Below, one piece after another: positions 31,901-40,546 of a stretch of DNA of 64,000 bases. The first letter of the stretch is position 1. Every line of letters begins with the position of its first letter. Source of the DNA: Actinospineispora acaciae DSM 45401 (GTDB taxonomy: Bacteria; Actinomycetota; Actinomycetes; Mycobacteriales; Pseudonocardiaceae); assembly GCF_000620785.1 (NCBI RefSeq), contig NZ_JIAI01000015.1:1-64000 (forward strand). The letters run 5' to 3'. The translations under genes and the position numbers were made by a program. Under the pieces are notes generated by a model. It was not told the DNA's origin. It searched no databases and worked only from the letters and a program-made list of their open reading frames with translations.

Positions 31901-33096
31901 CCCGGCCCCTTCGAGTGCATACCAAATACGGTGCGGGACACCCGGCCCCGCCGCAACCCGGTCACGATCTCGTAGTGGATGGTGCCCAGCGCATCGGCCC
32001 AGTCCTGCGCGGTCGGCTCACCCCGCCCGCCGGGGCCGAACAGAACCGCCTCGTCGCCCTCCTGGACCGGGTCGTCCCCGCAGTCGACGACTATCTGGTC
32101 CATGCACACCCGGCCGACCACCGGCCGGCGCCGCCCGCCCAGCAGCACCTGCATGCCGCCCACCCCGCTGGGCCGGCTGCCCAACCGGCGCGGCACCCCG
32201 TCCGCGTACCCCACCGGGACCAGCGCCAGCGTGGTGCTCGTCCGGGTCGTCCACTCGTGCCCGTAGGACACCCCCTCGCCAGCACGCACCCGCTTGACCA
32301 GCGCCACCCTGGCCCGGAACGTCATCGCCGGGCGCAGCGGGGTGTCCGGGACCGGGCGTCCGAGCGGGTCCAGCCCGTACACCGCGATGCCCGGGCGGAC
32401 CAGGTCGTAGTGCAGGTCGGGGCGGGTCAGGGTGGCCGCCGAGTTGGCCAGGTGGCGGATCGGGCTCAGCCCGGCCTCGCACGCCACCCGCCATGCCGCG
32501 TCCAGCCTGGCGGCCTGGCGGTCCAGCATCGGGTGCTCGGGCTCGTCGCCGTGCGCCAGGTGGGACCAGACGGCGATCACGTCGAGGTGACCGTCCACCG
32601 TGGCCTTGGCGGCCGCGTCCACGAGCGCGGGCCAGTCCGCCTCGGCGCCTCCGTTGCGGCTCAGGCCGGTGTCGATCTTGAGGTGGACCCGGGCGGGGCG
32701 GTCGGTGCGGATGGTGGCCTCGATCACGGAGTCGAGCTGGCGCGGCGTGGCCACGCTCAGGTCGATGTCGCGTGCCACGGCGGGGGCGTAGTCGGCGTCG
32801 GGCAGGTCCAGCCAGCTCAGCACGGGCGCGGTGATGCCGCCGGCGCGCAGGTGCAGCGCCTCGGCCATGGTGCACGCGCCGATCCAGCTCGCCCCGGCCT
32901 CCAGCGCGGCCTGCGCGACCGGGACGGCTCCGTGGCCGTAGCCGTCGGCCTTGACCACGGCCATCGTGGCGGCGGAGCCCACCAGGTCGGCGAGGTGTGA
33001 CACGTTGTGCCGGATCGCGTCCAGGTCGACGGCGACCTCGGCGCGTGGCGCGGCGGCACCGTGGTCGAGGTCGGCGTTATATGACATGGCTGCCAT
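31897..33096 (-). CDS. alr: Alanine racemase
   Basis: Supplies D-alanine for peptidoglycan. A 399-aa PLP barrel plus beta domain. The cofactor lysine is K49 in AVVKADGYGHGA, HLKIDTGLSRNG and VWSHLAHGDEP are conserved, the catalytic Tyr is in GVSYGHEWTT, and VGRVCMDQIVVDCG closes the site. It follows nnr by 30 bp and overlaps the hydrolase gene. The start ATG could be residue 1 or 4 (MAAM). Confidence 0.96.
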   Translation of the reverse strand: MAAMSYNADLDHGAAAPRAEVAVDLDAIRHNVSHLADLVGSAATMAVVKADGYGHGAVPVAQAALEAGASWIGACTMAEALHLRAGGITAPVLSWLDLPDADYAPAVARDIDLSVATPRQLDSVIEATIRTDRPARVHLKIDTGLSRNGGAEADWPALVDAAAKATVDGHLDVIAVWSHLAHGDEPEHPMLDRQAARLDAAWRVACEAGLSPIRHLANSAATLTRPDLHYDLVRPGIAVYGLDPLGRPVPDTPLRPAMTFRARVALVKRVRAGEGVSYGHEWTTRTSTTLALVPVGYADGVPRRLGSRPSGVGGMQVLLGGRRRPVVGRVCMDQIVVDCGDDPVQEGDEAVLFGPGGRGEPTAQDWADALGTIHYEIVTGLRRGRVSRTVFGMHSKGPG

Positions 33097-33126
33097 GGTC
33101 TCATCCGGGCCTGACGGGTTCGTACG

Positions 33127-34611
33127 TCAGACGGCCCGCGCCGCCGCCCGCACCCGGCGGATGGCCTCCGGCACCGCCGCGAGCAGGCCGGACGCGCCGA
33201 TCGGAGCCCCGGGCGTGCGGTCGGTATGACGATGCCGGCCGGTGGCGGCGAGTGACGCGGCGTGAGCATGCAGGTACGCGGCGCAGCCGGCCGCCCACCA
33301 CGGCTCCAGGCCGGCCGCGAGCAGCGCCCCGATCAGGCCGGAGAGCACGTCCCCCGAGCCCGCGGTGGCGGCCCAGGACCCACCGGCCGGGTTCGCCAGC
33401 GCGCGGCCGTCCGGGTCGGCGACCACCGTGACATGGCCCTTGAGCAGCACGGTCGCGCCCAACGACGAGGCGGCGCGGCGGGCGGCGGCCACCCGGTCCG
33501 GGCCGACGTCGCCGGCGAGGCGGGCGAACTCGCGGTCGTGCGGGGTGTAGACGGCGGGCAGCTCGGCGGCGGCGTCGGCCAGGTTGGGGGTGTTCGCGAG
33601 CAGCGTGATGGCGTCGGCGTCCAGGCACACCGGCACGCCCTGGTCGAGCACGGCGGCCAGCGTGTCGCGTCCCGCCGAGCCGGTGCCGATGCCGGGGCCG
33701 ACGGTCCACGCCTGTGCCCGGCCGGAGTCCGCGACCGAGCCCGCCGCGACCACCTCCGGCCAGCGGGAACGAACCTCGTCGGCGGCGCCGCCGGCGAACC
33801 TGACCATGCCGGAGGTGGCCGCCACGGCGGCGCCGGCGGACAGCACGGCGGCCCCGGGGTACGTCGTGGAGCCGGCCGCGATGCCGACCACGCCCTGGGT
33901 GTACTTGTCGTCGGCCGGGCCGGGCACCGGCCAGCGCGCGCCCACGTCGGAGGCGTCCAGCGCGTGCAGGTCGGCGTCCGCCGGCAGGTACGGACCCAGG
34001 CCGATGTCCACCAGCCGCACCGGGCCGCAGGCGTGCGGCGCCAGCGCGTGCACGGGCTTGTACGCGCCGAACGTCACGGTGGCCGCCGCCGTGACCGAGG
34101 GACCGTCCACCGTGCCGGTGTCCGGGTCCACCCCGCTGGGCAGGTCCACCGCGAGGATCGGCACGCCGGCGCCGCAGGCGGCGGCGCACAGCGCGGCGGC
34201 CGGCTCCCGCAGCGCGCCCCGGCCGGAGATGCCGACGATCCCGTCGATCACCAGGTCGGCGTCCCGCACCGCGCCGTCCCCACCCCCCGACACGACCCGG
34301 CCACCAACCCGACGCAGCGCGCCCAGCCCCGCCGGGTGCGCGCGTTCCGGCGACAACAGCACGGCGGTCACCCCCGCACCCCGGCGGCGCAGCTCGTAAC
34401 CCGCCCACAGCGCGTCGCCGCCGTTGTTCCCCGCTCCGACCAGCAGCGTCACCCGCCGCCCCGCCACCCCACCGGCGCGCTCGCGCAGCAGCTCGGCGGC
34501 CCGCACGCTCACCCCGTACGCGGCGCGGCGCATCAGCGCGCCCTCCGGGACGCGGGCCATCAGCGCCGACTCCGCGACCCGCACGTGCTCAGCCGTCCAC
34601 ATCCGCCGCAT
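33127..34611 (-). CDS. nnr: Bifunctional NAD(P)H-hydrate epimerase/ADP-dependent dehydratase
   Basis: A 494-aa repair enzyme. The N-terminal YjeF epimerase domain (about 1-210) has LLVGAGNNGGDALWAGYELRRRG and LAVDLPSGVDPDTG. The C-terminal carbohydrate-kinase-like dehydratase (about 230-494) has the ATP/ADP loop GSWAATAGSGDVLSGLIGALLAAG and TPHDREFARL. It rescues damaged NAD(P)H hydrates. The ATG 34611 (MRRMWTAEH) matches the family. It leads the nnr-alr-hydrolase-tsaE-HAD-tsaB-rimI run and is divergent from the racemase gene. Confidence 0.95.
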   Translation of the reverse strand: MRRMWTAEHVRVAESALMARVPEGALMRRAAYGVSVRAAELLRERAGGVAGRRVTLLVGAGNNGGDALWAGYELRRRGAGVTAVLLSPERAHPAGLGALRRVGGRVVSGGGDGAVRDADLVIDGIVGISGRGALREPAAALCAAACGAGVPILAVDLPSGVDPDTGTVDGPSVTAAATVTFGAYKPVHALAPHACGPVRLVDIGLGPYLPADADLHALDASDVGARWPVPGPADDKYTQGVVGIAAGSTTYPGAAVLSAGAAVAATSGMVRFAGGAADEVRSRWPEVVAAGSVADSGRAQAWTVGPGIGTGSAGRDTLAAVLDQGVPVCLDADAITLLANTPNLADAAAELPAVYTPHDREFARLAGDVGPDRVAAARRAASSLGATVLLKGHVTVVADPDGRALANPAGGSWAATAGSGDVLSGLIGALLAAGLEPWWAAGCAAYLHAHAASLAATGRHRHTDRTPGAPIGASGLLAAVPEAIRRVRAAARAV

Positions 34612-34661
34612 GGCGCAGACGGTAGCGGCGGACCCCGCCTGCGGCACGTACGGTCCTAGCC

Positions 34662-35393
34662 ATGAGGCACTTCGGCGTACTCGCACACAGCACCGAGGGG
34701 GCAGCGCTGTGCTTCCTCTCGTTCTGCCAGGAGGGGTTCGGCGAGCTCGGGGCGCACGACCACCCGGACGTCACCCTTGACTGCATCTCGATGGCCCGCA
34801 GCATGCCCGCCTGGGACGCCGGCGACCACGCGACGATCAGGGACATCCTGGCGACCAGCGTGGACCGGCTGGCGCGCGCCGGCGCCGAGTTCTTCGCCTG
34901 CCCGGACAACACCGCGCACCAGGCCCTGGAACTACCCGGGACCGAGCTGGCGCTGCCCGGCGTGCACATCGCCGAGGTGGTGGCCGAGCGCGCCAAGGCC
35001 GACGGCCGCACCAAGGTCGCCGTCCTCGGCACCCGCTACCTGATGGACGGCCCGGTCTACCGCCGGGCGCTGTCCGCGCGGGGCATCGCCTCGGAGGTCC
35101 CCGAACCGGCCGACCGCGAGCTGGTCAACAAGATCATTTTTGACGAGCTGGTGAACGGCGTGTTCGACGACGGCTCGCGGCGGGAGTACGTGCGGATCAT
35201 CTCCTCGCTGGCCGATCGCGGCTGTGACGCCGTGGCGCTGGTGTGCACCGAGATCCCGCTGCTGATCACCGCCGAGGACTCGCCGCTGCCCGTGCTCGAC
35301 TCCACCCGGCTGCTCGCGCGCGCCGCGTTCGAGGTGTCCGTAGGCCGCCGTGACCTGCCGACCTGGAACGGCGGCCCTATCACTCGACGGTGA
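34662..35393 (+). CDS. Aspartate/glutamate racemase family protein
   Basis: A 243-aa cofactor-independent racemase fold. The two catalytic cysteines lie in FFACPDNTAH and VALVCTEIPLL, with the N-terminal phosphate-free loop GVLAHSTEGA. The CPDNT motif departs from the common CNTAH, so the substrate may differ from Asp/Glu. It is flanked by cell wall genes (alr/nnr and glmS), but orientation gives no operon with them. It overlaps the convergent glmS 3' end by 14 bp. Confidence 0.85.
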   Translation: MRHFGVLAHSTEGAALCFLSFCQEGFGELGAHDHPDVTLDCISMARSMPAWDAGDHATIRDILATSVDRLARAGAEFFACPDNTAHQALELPGTELALPGVHIAEVVAERAKADGRTKVAVLGTRYLMDGPVYRRALSARGIASEVPEPADRELVNKIIFDELVNGVFDDGSRREYVRIISSLADRGCDAVALVCTEIPLLITAEDSPLPVLDSTRLLARAAFEVSVGRRDLPTWNGGPITRR

Positions 35394-37239
35394 CGGACTT
35401 GGCCAGGTTGCGCGGCTTGTCCACGTCGTAGCCCCTGGCCCGGGCGATCTCGGCGGCCAGCACCTGCAGCGGCACCGTGGACACCAGCGGCTGCAGCAGC
35501 GTCGGCACCGCCGGCACCTCCAGCAGGTGGTGGGCGAACGGGCGGATGGTCTCGTCGCCCTCCTCGGCGATCACCACCGTCCGGGCGCCGCGCGCGGTGA
35601 TCTCCTGGATGTTGGACAGCAGCTTGGCGTGCAGCACGGCGCGGCCCTTGGGCGAGGGCATCACGACCACGACCGGCAGCCCGTCCTCGATCAGCGCGAT
35701 CGGCCCGTGCTTGAGCTCGCCGGCCGCGAACGCCTCGGCGTGCATGTAGGCCAGCTCCTTGAGCTTGAGCGCACCCTCCAGCGCCACCGGGAAACCGACG
35801 TGGCGGCCCAGGAACAGCACCGCGCGCGAGGGCGCCAGGTCGCGGGCCAGCTCGCGCGCGGCCTCCACGCCGTCCAGCGCGGCGGCCATCGCGTCCGGCA
35901 TGGCCTCCAGCTCGGCGAACTCGCGGGCCACCTCGTCCGGGTACTTGGTACCGCGCGCCTGCGCGAGCGCCAGCCCGACCAGGTAGTTGGCCGCGATCTG
36001 GGAGGTGAACGTCTTGGTCGCGGCCACCCCGATCTCCGGGCCGGCGTGGGTGTAGAGCACCGCGTCGGACTCGCGCGGGATCTGCGCGCCGTTGGTGTTG
36101 CAGATGGCCAGCACCCGCGCCTTCTGCTCCTTGGCGTGGCGCACCGCCTCCAGGGTGTCCATGGTCTCCCCGGACTGGGAGATGGCCACCACCAGCGTCT
36201 GCCGGTCCAGCACCGGGTCGCGGTATCTGAACTCGCTGGCGAGCTCGACTTCGACCGGCAGCCGCGTCCAGTGCTCGATGGCGTACTTGGCCAGCAACCC
36301 GGAGTGGTACGCGGTGCCGCAGGCGACCACGAACACCTTGTCCACGTCGCGCAGGTCGCCGTCGGCGAGGCGCTGCTCGTCCAGCACGATCCGGCGGTCG
36401 GTCAGGTGCCCGCGCAGCGTGTTCGCGACAGCGGTGGGCTGTTCCTCGATCTCCTTGAGCATGAAGTAGTCGTGGCCGCCCTTCTCGGCGGCGGCCAGGT
36501 CCCAGGTCACCCGGAACGGCTTCGCCTCGGCCGGGTTGCCGTCCAGGTCGGTGACATCGTAGCCGTCGCGACGGATGGTGACGACCTGGTCCTGGCCCAG
36601 CTCGACGGCGTCGCGGGTGTGCTCGATGAACGCCGCCACGTCCGAGGCCAGGAACGTCTCGCCCTCGCCGAGGCCGACGACCAGCGGGGACGACCGGCGC
36701 GCGGCCACGATCATGTCCGGGTGCTCGGCGTGGGTGAACAGCAGGGTGAACGCGCCGTGCAGCCGCCGGCACACCGCGCGCACGCTGGCCGCGAGGTCGC
36801 CGGCCGTCGGGCCGTCCGCGTAGGCGCGCGCCACCAGGTGCGCGGCGGCCTCGGTGTCGGTGTCGCTGGTCAGCTCGACGCCGGCGGCCTCCAGCTCGGC
36901 GCGCAGCGGGGCGAAGTTCTCGATGATCCCGTTGTGCACCACGGCGACCTTGCCGGTGCCGTCGCGGTGCGGGTGGGCGTTGCGGTCGGTCGGGCCGCCG
37001 TGGGTGGCCCACCGGGTGTGGCCCATGCCCGCGGTGCCTTCGAAGGGCACGTCCAGCTCGTCCAGCCGGGCCTCCAGGTTGCGCAGCTGGCCGGCCTTGC
37101 GCTCGACGGCCAGCCCGCCCCGGCCGTCCAGCACCGCGACCCCCGCCGAGTCGTAGCCCCGGTACTCCAGCCTGCGCAGACCGTCCAGGATGACGTTCAG
37201 CGCCGGCCGGTTGCCCACATAGCCCACGATTCCGCACAT
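35380..37239 (-). CDS. glmS: Glutamine-fructose-6-phosphate aminotransferase
   Basis: Makes glucosamine 6-phosphate for the cell wall. 619 aa. After Met removal, Cys leads the glutaminase domain (MCGIVGYVG at 1-9, with YRGYDSAGVA, GHTRWATHG and HNGIIENF). Two SIS isomerase domains follow (ACGTAYHSG, AISQSGETMDTLEA, ELKHGPIALIE) with the C-terminal DVDKPRNLAKSVTVE tail. ATG 37239 places the catalytic Cys at position 2; ATG 37245 would mask it. No glmS riboswitch was recognised upstream, where the tetR gene ends 10 bp away. Confidence 0.97.
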   Translation of the reverse strand: MCGIVGYVGNRPALNVILDGLRRLEYRGYDSAGVAVLDGRGGLAVERKAGQLRNLEARLDELDVPFEGTAGMGHTRWATHGGPTDRNAHPHRDGTGKVAVVHNGIIENFAPLRAELEAAGVELTSDTDTEAAAHLVARAYADGPTAGDLAASVRAVCRRLHGAFTLLFTHAEHPDMIVAARRSSPLVVGLGEGETFLASDVAAFIEHTRDAVELGQDQVVTIRRDGYDVTDLDGNPAEAKPFRVTWDLAAAEKGGHDYFMLKEIEEQPTAVANTLRGHLTDRRIVLDEQRLADGDLRDVDKVFVVACGTAYHSGLLAKYAIEHWTRLPVEVELASEFRYRDPVLDRQTLVVAISQSGETMDTLEAVRHAKEQKARVLAICNTNGAQIPRESDAVLYTHAGPEIGVAATKTFTSQIAANYLVGLALAQARGTKYPDEVAREFAELEAMPDAMAAALDGVEAARELARDLAPSRAVLFLGRHVGFPVALEGALKLKELAYMHAEAFAAGELKHGPIALIEDGLPVVVVMPSPKGRAVLHAKLLSNIQEITARGARTVVIAEEGDETIRPFAHHLLEVPAVPTLLQPLVSTVPLQVLAAEIARARGYDVDKPRNLAKSVTVE

Positions 37240-37249
37240 GGGCACCAGC

Positions 37250-37843
37250 CTAGGACGTGCCGGCTGCCGGGCCGTTGCGGTCGGGTGAAGGCTCCAGCCC
37301 GTCGAGCGCGATCTCGACGAACCGCCGCCAGTCGCCGATGTCCTGGCGGCTCACGGCGGCCAGCGCCCCCACGATCATGTACAGGTCGCCGACGGTGGCG
37401 TCCGGCCGGATGACGCCGTCCGCCTTGCCGCGTTCGAGCAGCGCGCCGCCGAGGGCCTCCAGCTCGGTGCGGACGGTTCCGAGGGGCGCGGTGTGCCCGA
37501 GGGCCGCCTCGATGGCGCCGGACAGTGCCCGGCCCCGTTCGTGCACCTCGCCGACGTGACGCAGGAAGCAGCGCAGCGCCCGGCGGGCGTCCGGCTCGGG
37601 CAGGCAGCGCTGCCTGGCGAACGCGAGGATCTCGACGAACCGCCGCTCGGCGACCGCCTCGACCAGCGCCACCCTGGTGGGAAAGTGCCGGTAGACGGTG
37701 CCGACGCCGACGCCGGCGGCACGCGCCACCTCGGCCATCTGCACCTCGTCGCCGTGCTCGGCGAACAGCTCGCTCGCCACCTCCAGCACCCGGGCGCGGT
37801 TGCGTCCGGCGTCGGCTCGGGTCCTGCGGGCCGGGCTTGACAT
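37250..37843 (-). CDS. TetR-family transcriptional regulator
   Basis: A 197-aa regulator. The N-terminal helix-turn-helix is VLEVASELFAEHGDEVQMAEVARAAGVGVGTVYRHFPTRVALVEAV. The ligand domain with FLRHVGEVHERGR resembles the SoxR/YP-type TetR subset that often controls a divergent oxidoreductase or cupin gene. ATG 37843 has GGAGGGAC upstream. A GAATC-C-GATTC palindrome lies 39 bp upstream between it and the divergent cupin. It reads toward glmS. Confidence 0.9.
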   Translation of the reverse strand: MSSPARRTRADAGRNRARVLEVASELFAEHGDEVQMAEVARAAGVGVGTVYRHFPTRVALVEAVAERRFVEILAFARQRCLPEPDARRALRCFLRHVGEVHERGRALSGAIEAALGHTAPLGTVRTELEALGGALLERGKADGVIRPDATVGDLYMIVGALAAVSRQDIGDWRRFVEIALDGLEPSPDRNGPAAGTS

Positions 37844-37882
37844 CCAGCTCGTCCCTCCGCGATGCTCGCTTAAACGGAATCT

Positions 37883-37893
37883 GAATCCGATTC
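37883..37893. promoter_or_regulatory. Palindrome GAATC-C-GATTC in the tetR-cupin intergenic region
   Basis: A perfect 5+1+5 inverted repeat, with an additional overlapping half-site GGAATC at 37876-37881 giving a CGGAATCTGAATCCG imperfect palindrome. It is the likely TetR operator for both divergent promoters, by position only. Confidence 0.55.
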
Positions 37894-37912
37894 TGGATAA
37901 GGAGGTTGGTCC

Positions 37913-38377
37913 GTGTCGAAAGATCGCTTCATTCTCCTGGACGCGGGCGCGGCCCGGCCGGGGCGCATCCCGGTGCCGCCCGCGTTCGCCGTCAAGGCCC
38001 GCACCGAGGACACCGAGGGCAGGTTCTCGCTGCTGGAGGTGGTCGTCGCGCAGGAGATCCCCCGGCACGTGCACCACGAGGCCGACGAGGCCATCTACGT
38101 GTTGGCCGGCGAGCTGACCGTGGAGTTCTCCGACCGGGTGCACACCGCGTCGGCCGGCCAGTTCGTGCTCCTGCCGCACGGCGTCCCGCACGCCCTGCGC
38201 CCCGGCTCGACACCGCCGCCACGGGTGCTCCAGATCTCCTCGCCGGGCGGCTGGGAGTGCTTCGTCGAGGACATGATCGAGGCGCGGACGGAGATCAGCA
38301 CCGGTGGCCGGCTGGACCCGGCGCGGCTCAACCCCATCGCGGCCAGGTACGGCATCAGGTACGAGGAAACCGCCTGA
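37913..38377 (+). CDS. Cupin-domain protein
   Basis: A 154-aa single cupin. Metal motif 1 is HVHHEADEAIYVLAGELTVEF and motif 2 is GQFVLLPHGVPHAL, so four potential ligands (His, His, Glu, His) are present. Quercetinase-like cupins controlled by a divergent TetR look like this, but the substrate cannot be assigned. GTG 37913 has GGAGG 7 bases upstream. Confidence 0.88.
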   Translation: MSKDRFILLDAGAARPGRIPVPPAFAVKARTEDTEGRFSLLEVVVAQEIPRHVHHEADEAIYVLAGELTVEFSDRVHTASAGQFVLLPHGVPHALRPGSTPPPRVLQISSPGGWECFVEDMIEARTEISTGGRLDPARLNPIAARYGIRYEETA

Positions 38378-38399
38378 CCGGGTGCGGTAGCGTCTGCGC

Positions 38400-39239
38400 G
38401 TGGTTCGCACCCGAGGCCCAGCGGCACCGACGCTGCCCCGATCGGCCCGCAAGGCGATCGGCGAGCTGGCCAGCCCCGGGCCGCACCGGGTGCTGCGCGG
38501 CGAGCTCGGGCTGGTCGGGCTGCCCGGCGTGATCTACGCGCCGGCCGAGGGCACCGGGCTGCCGGCGGTGGCGTTCGGGCACGACTGGCTGCAGTCCGTG
38601 GACCGCTACCTGCCGCTGCTGCGGCACCTGGCCTCCTGGGGGTTCGTGGTCGCCGCGCCGGCCAGCCACCGGGGGCCGCTGCCCAGCCACGCCCGGTTCG
38701 GCGCCGACCTGCGTACCGCGCTCGACGTGTGCGCCGGCGTGCGGCTCGGCGTCGGCGACATCAGCGTGGACCGGCGCCGGCTCGCGCTGGTCGGGCACGG
38801 CATGGGCGGCGGCTGCGCGGTGCTGGCGGCGGCCGACCGGGAGCGCGCCGGTGAGCCGGTGGCCGCGGTGGTGACCCTCGCGGTGTCCGAGACGCGCCCG
38901 TCCGCGATCGACGCGGCGTCGGCCGTGCACGCCCCCGCCCTGCACCTGGCCGCCGGCCGCGACCAGATCAGCCCGCCGCCGGGCAACGCCGACGCGGTGG
39001 CCGACGAGTGGGCCGGCCCGGTGATCCTGCGCGCCCTCCCGAAGGCCAACCACCTGGGCTTCCTCTACGGCCGCTCGCTGGTCGACAACCTGCTCGCGGG
39101 CAAGCCCCACACCCCCACCGCCCGCCTGGCCCGCGCCCTGACCACCGCCTTCCTCCTCCACGCCGTAACCCCCGACCAGGCCCTGTCCGACCTAGTCACC
39201 GCCGACCTCAAAGGCACCGACCTCGTCCTAGCCCGGTAA
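38400..39239 (+). CDS. Dienelactone-hydrolase/alpha-beta-hydrolase family protein
   Basis: A 279-aa predicted esterase. GHDWLQSVDRYLPLL forms the oxyanion strand, LALVGHGMGGGCAVLAAAD the nucleophile elbow with Ser replaced by Met (GHGMGG: the residue between the glycines of GxSxG is Met). HLAAGRDQISPP has the acid and KANHLGFLYG the His. Loss of the Ser nucleophile suggests a non-hydrolytic or chlorophyllase-like role. GTG 38400 starts 22 bp after the cupin stop. The tandem-repeat element follows 8 bp after its stop. Confidence 0.78.
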   Translation: MVRTRGPAAPTLPRSARKAIGELASPGPHRVLRGELGLVGLPGVIYAPAEGTGLPAVAFGHDWLQSVDRYLPLLRHLASWGFVVAAPASHRGPLPSHARFGADLRTALDVCAGVRLGVGDISVDRRRLALVGHGMGGGCAVLAAADRERAGEPVAAVVTLAVSETRPSAIDAASAVHAPALHLAAGRDQISPPPGNADAVADEWAGPVILRALPKANHLGFLYGRSLVDNLLAGKPHTPTARLARALTTAFLLHAVTPDQALSDLVTADLKGTDLVLAR

Positions 39240-39247
39240 AAACCGCC

Positions 39248-39291
39248 CGCGAGTCGGGACATTTGTCAGGGTGAGTCGGGATATTTGTCAG
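39248..39291 (+). repeat. 22-bp tandem repeat element, copy A; left arm of a 44-bp perfect inverted repeat
   Basis: Begins CGCGAGTCGGGACATTTGTC and contains two GAGTCGGGAyATTTGTCAG units starting 22 bp apart (39251 and 39273). All 44 bases recur in reverse complement at 40547-40590. The last bases supply the stop codon of the minus-strand gene ending at 39288. It follows the hydrolase stop by 8 bp. Confidence 0.9.
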
Positions 39292-40121
39292 AAGGGCCGG
39301 TCGGGGAGCTGAGCGACATGTACTCCCCGGTCGGTGCCCGGCCGGATCCCGTCGGTGCCGGGCAGCAGCGGACCGGTGCCCGGGGCGGCGGGGAGCGGCC
39401 GCCAGGGCTCGGAGACCCACACGCCGACGTCTTCGGCCGGGGGCGGCAACGGCACGGACAGCCACGGGGACGGCCGGGGCAGGCAACCGGTGTCGCCGTC
39501 GCACCACACGTCGGGTCCGGCGTTGCCGTGCGGACTCGGCTCGGTCATGCCCGCCCGCAGCGCGGCCAGTACACCCGAGTGCCGTTCCACGAGCTCGTCG
39601 AGCGCGCGCCAGCGGTCCGGGTCGTGCGGCGCCTCGTCGGCGGCGCCGGCGGCGTCGATGTCGCGGTGCGCGAGGCCGGGGGTGGGGTACGGGCCGGCGT
39701 CGAGCGCCTCGGCGGCCCGCAACACCCCGTCGACCACCGCATCCAGCACCGTGCCGATTCGGGCCGCCGCACGCTCGATCGCATCCGCCAGTGAGGCGGC
39801 GTCGGCGGCGCTCGCCGCGACCGCGTCGGCCACCGAGGCACAGCGGTGCGCCGCCGGCTCGGGCATCCCGCCGGCCGTGACCACCTCCGCGATCCCGGTG
39901 CGGTGCGCCGCCAGCTCGGTGGACACCCAGCGCAGCTCGTGGGCCACGGCGGCCATCCGCTCGGCGTCGAACCCGAGCAGCGACCGCCAGCGTTCCTCGT
40001 CGGCGTCCGACCACGGGGCGAGGCCACCGGACTCCCGCCGGCGCGGATGGCTCCACCACCGCCGGTACGCCGGCTCCCAGGCGCGCACCAGCTCCAGCAC
40101 CTGGCCGAGCGCCCGGTTCAC
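39288..40121 (-). CDS. Helical type VII secretion-associated protein, cassette gene 2
   Basis: A 277-aa protein, not assigned to a named family. An N-terminal aromatic helix VNRALGQVLELVRAWEPAYRRWW is followed by Ala-rich helices (about 50-190) with heptad-like spacing such as HELRWVSTELAAHRTG, and a Pro-rich C-terminal region with WCDGDTGCLP and WLSVPLPPPAEDVGVWV. It overlaps the EspC-like gene by GTGA. Helical WXG-like content, pairing, and the promoter motif shared with esxUT suggest an ESX-4 client or toxin. Its TGA stop is formed inside the inverted-repeat arm. Confidence 0.5.
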   Translation of the reverse strand: MNRALGQVLELVRAWEPAYRRWWSHPRRRESGGLAPWSDADEERWRSLLGFDAERMAAVAHELRWVSTELAAHRTGIAEVVTAGGMPEPAAHRCASVADAVAASAADAASLADAIERAAARIGTVLDAVVDGVLRAAEALDAGPYPTPGLAHRDIDAAGAADEAPHDPDRWRALDELVERHSGVLAALRAGMTEPSPHGNAGPDVWCDGDTGCLPRPSPWLSVPLPPPAEDVGVWVSEPWRPLPAAPGTGPLLPGTDGIRPGTDRGVHVAQLPDRPF

Positions 40122-40438
40122 CCGCACCCGCCCGCGGGACTGTCGCCGGCCAGCCCGCGCGCGATCCGGCTCAGCCGATGCCGTACCGACCCGTCGCACT
40201 CGGTGATCGCGTCCGCCCCGCGCCGCAGGCCGTCCGCGAGCAGGGCGAGCTCCTGGGCGTCGGTGCCGAGCGCGGCGGCCAGCTCATCCTGGCGTACCGC
40301 GAGGTCCGCACCGAGCGCCTCGACCTCGGCCGCCGTACCCCGCACCTTGGCGGCCATCGCGGCCAGCCCGTCGGTCACTGCGGTGAGCTGGTTCGCGCGC
40401 GCCCGGAGCAGCGCGGGGTCTACCTGGATGTCCGCCAT
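40118..40438 (-). CDS. EspC/WXG100-like type VII secretion target, cassette gene 1
   Basis: A 106-aa all-helical protein. The start IQVDPALLRARANQLTAVTDGLAAMAAKV resembles DUF2580/EspC-type ESX secreted proteins. A second helix, LAADLAVRQDELAAALG-like, forms a hairpin without a strict WXG turn. ATG 40438 is chosen over the longer frame from 40525 because of the family-like MADIQVDP start. It lies 51 bp downstream of a 28-bp motif also found upstream of esxU. The secretion assignment is inference from length, helix pattern and context. Confidence 0.55.
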   Translation of the reverse strand: MADIQVDPALLRARANQLTAVTDGLAAMAAKVRGTAAEVEALGADLAVRQDELAAALGTDAQELALLADGLRRGADAITECDGSVRHRLSRIARGLAGDSPAGGCG

Positions 40439-40488
40439 GGGCGAAGCCTGCCCGGTATGGGACGACCGGCTGGCCATGATCGTGGATC

Positions 40489-40516
40489 TCGTGTGCGATC
40501 GCACACGCTCAGGGTG
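40489..40516 (-). promoter_or_regulatory. 28-bp motif, copy 1, containing the palindrome CGTGTGCGATCGCACACG
   Basis: On the minus strand it reads CACCCTGA, then the palindrome region, then ACACGA. 24 of 28 bases are identical to 43805-43832, in the same orientation relative to downstream ESX-type genes. The 18-bp core at 40490-40507 is a perfect palindrome, suggesting a dimeric regulator or a promoter-linked operator. The copy is 51 bp before the cassette ATG. Confidence 0.65.
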
Positions 40517-40546
40517 CCGAGGCACCCCGCCTGCTTAGCGCGGAGG

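Noticed and set aside
37239..37260. glmS riboswitch upstream of glmS
   Set aside because: Only 10 bp separate the tetR stop from glmS; there is no room for the ribozyme and no recognisable core.
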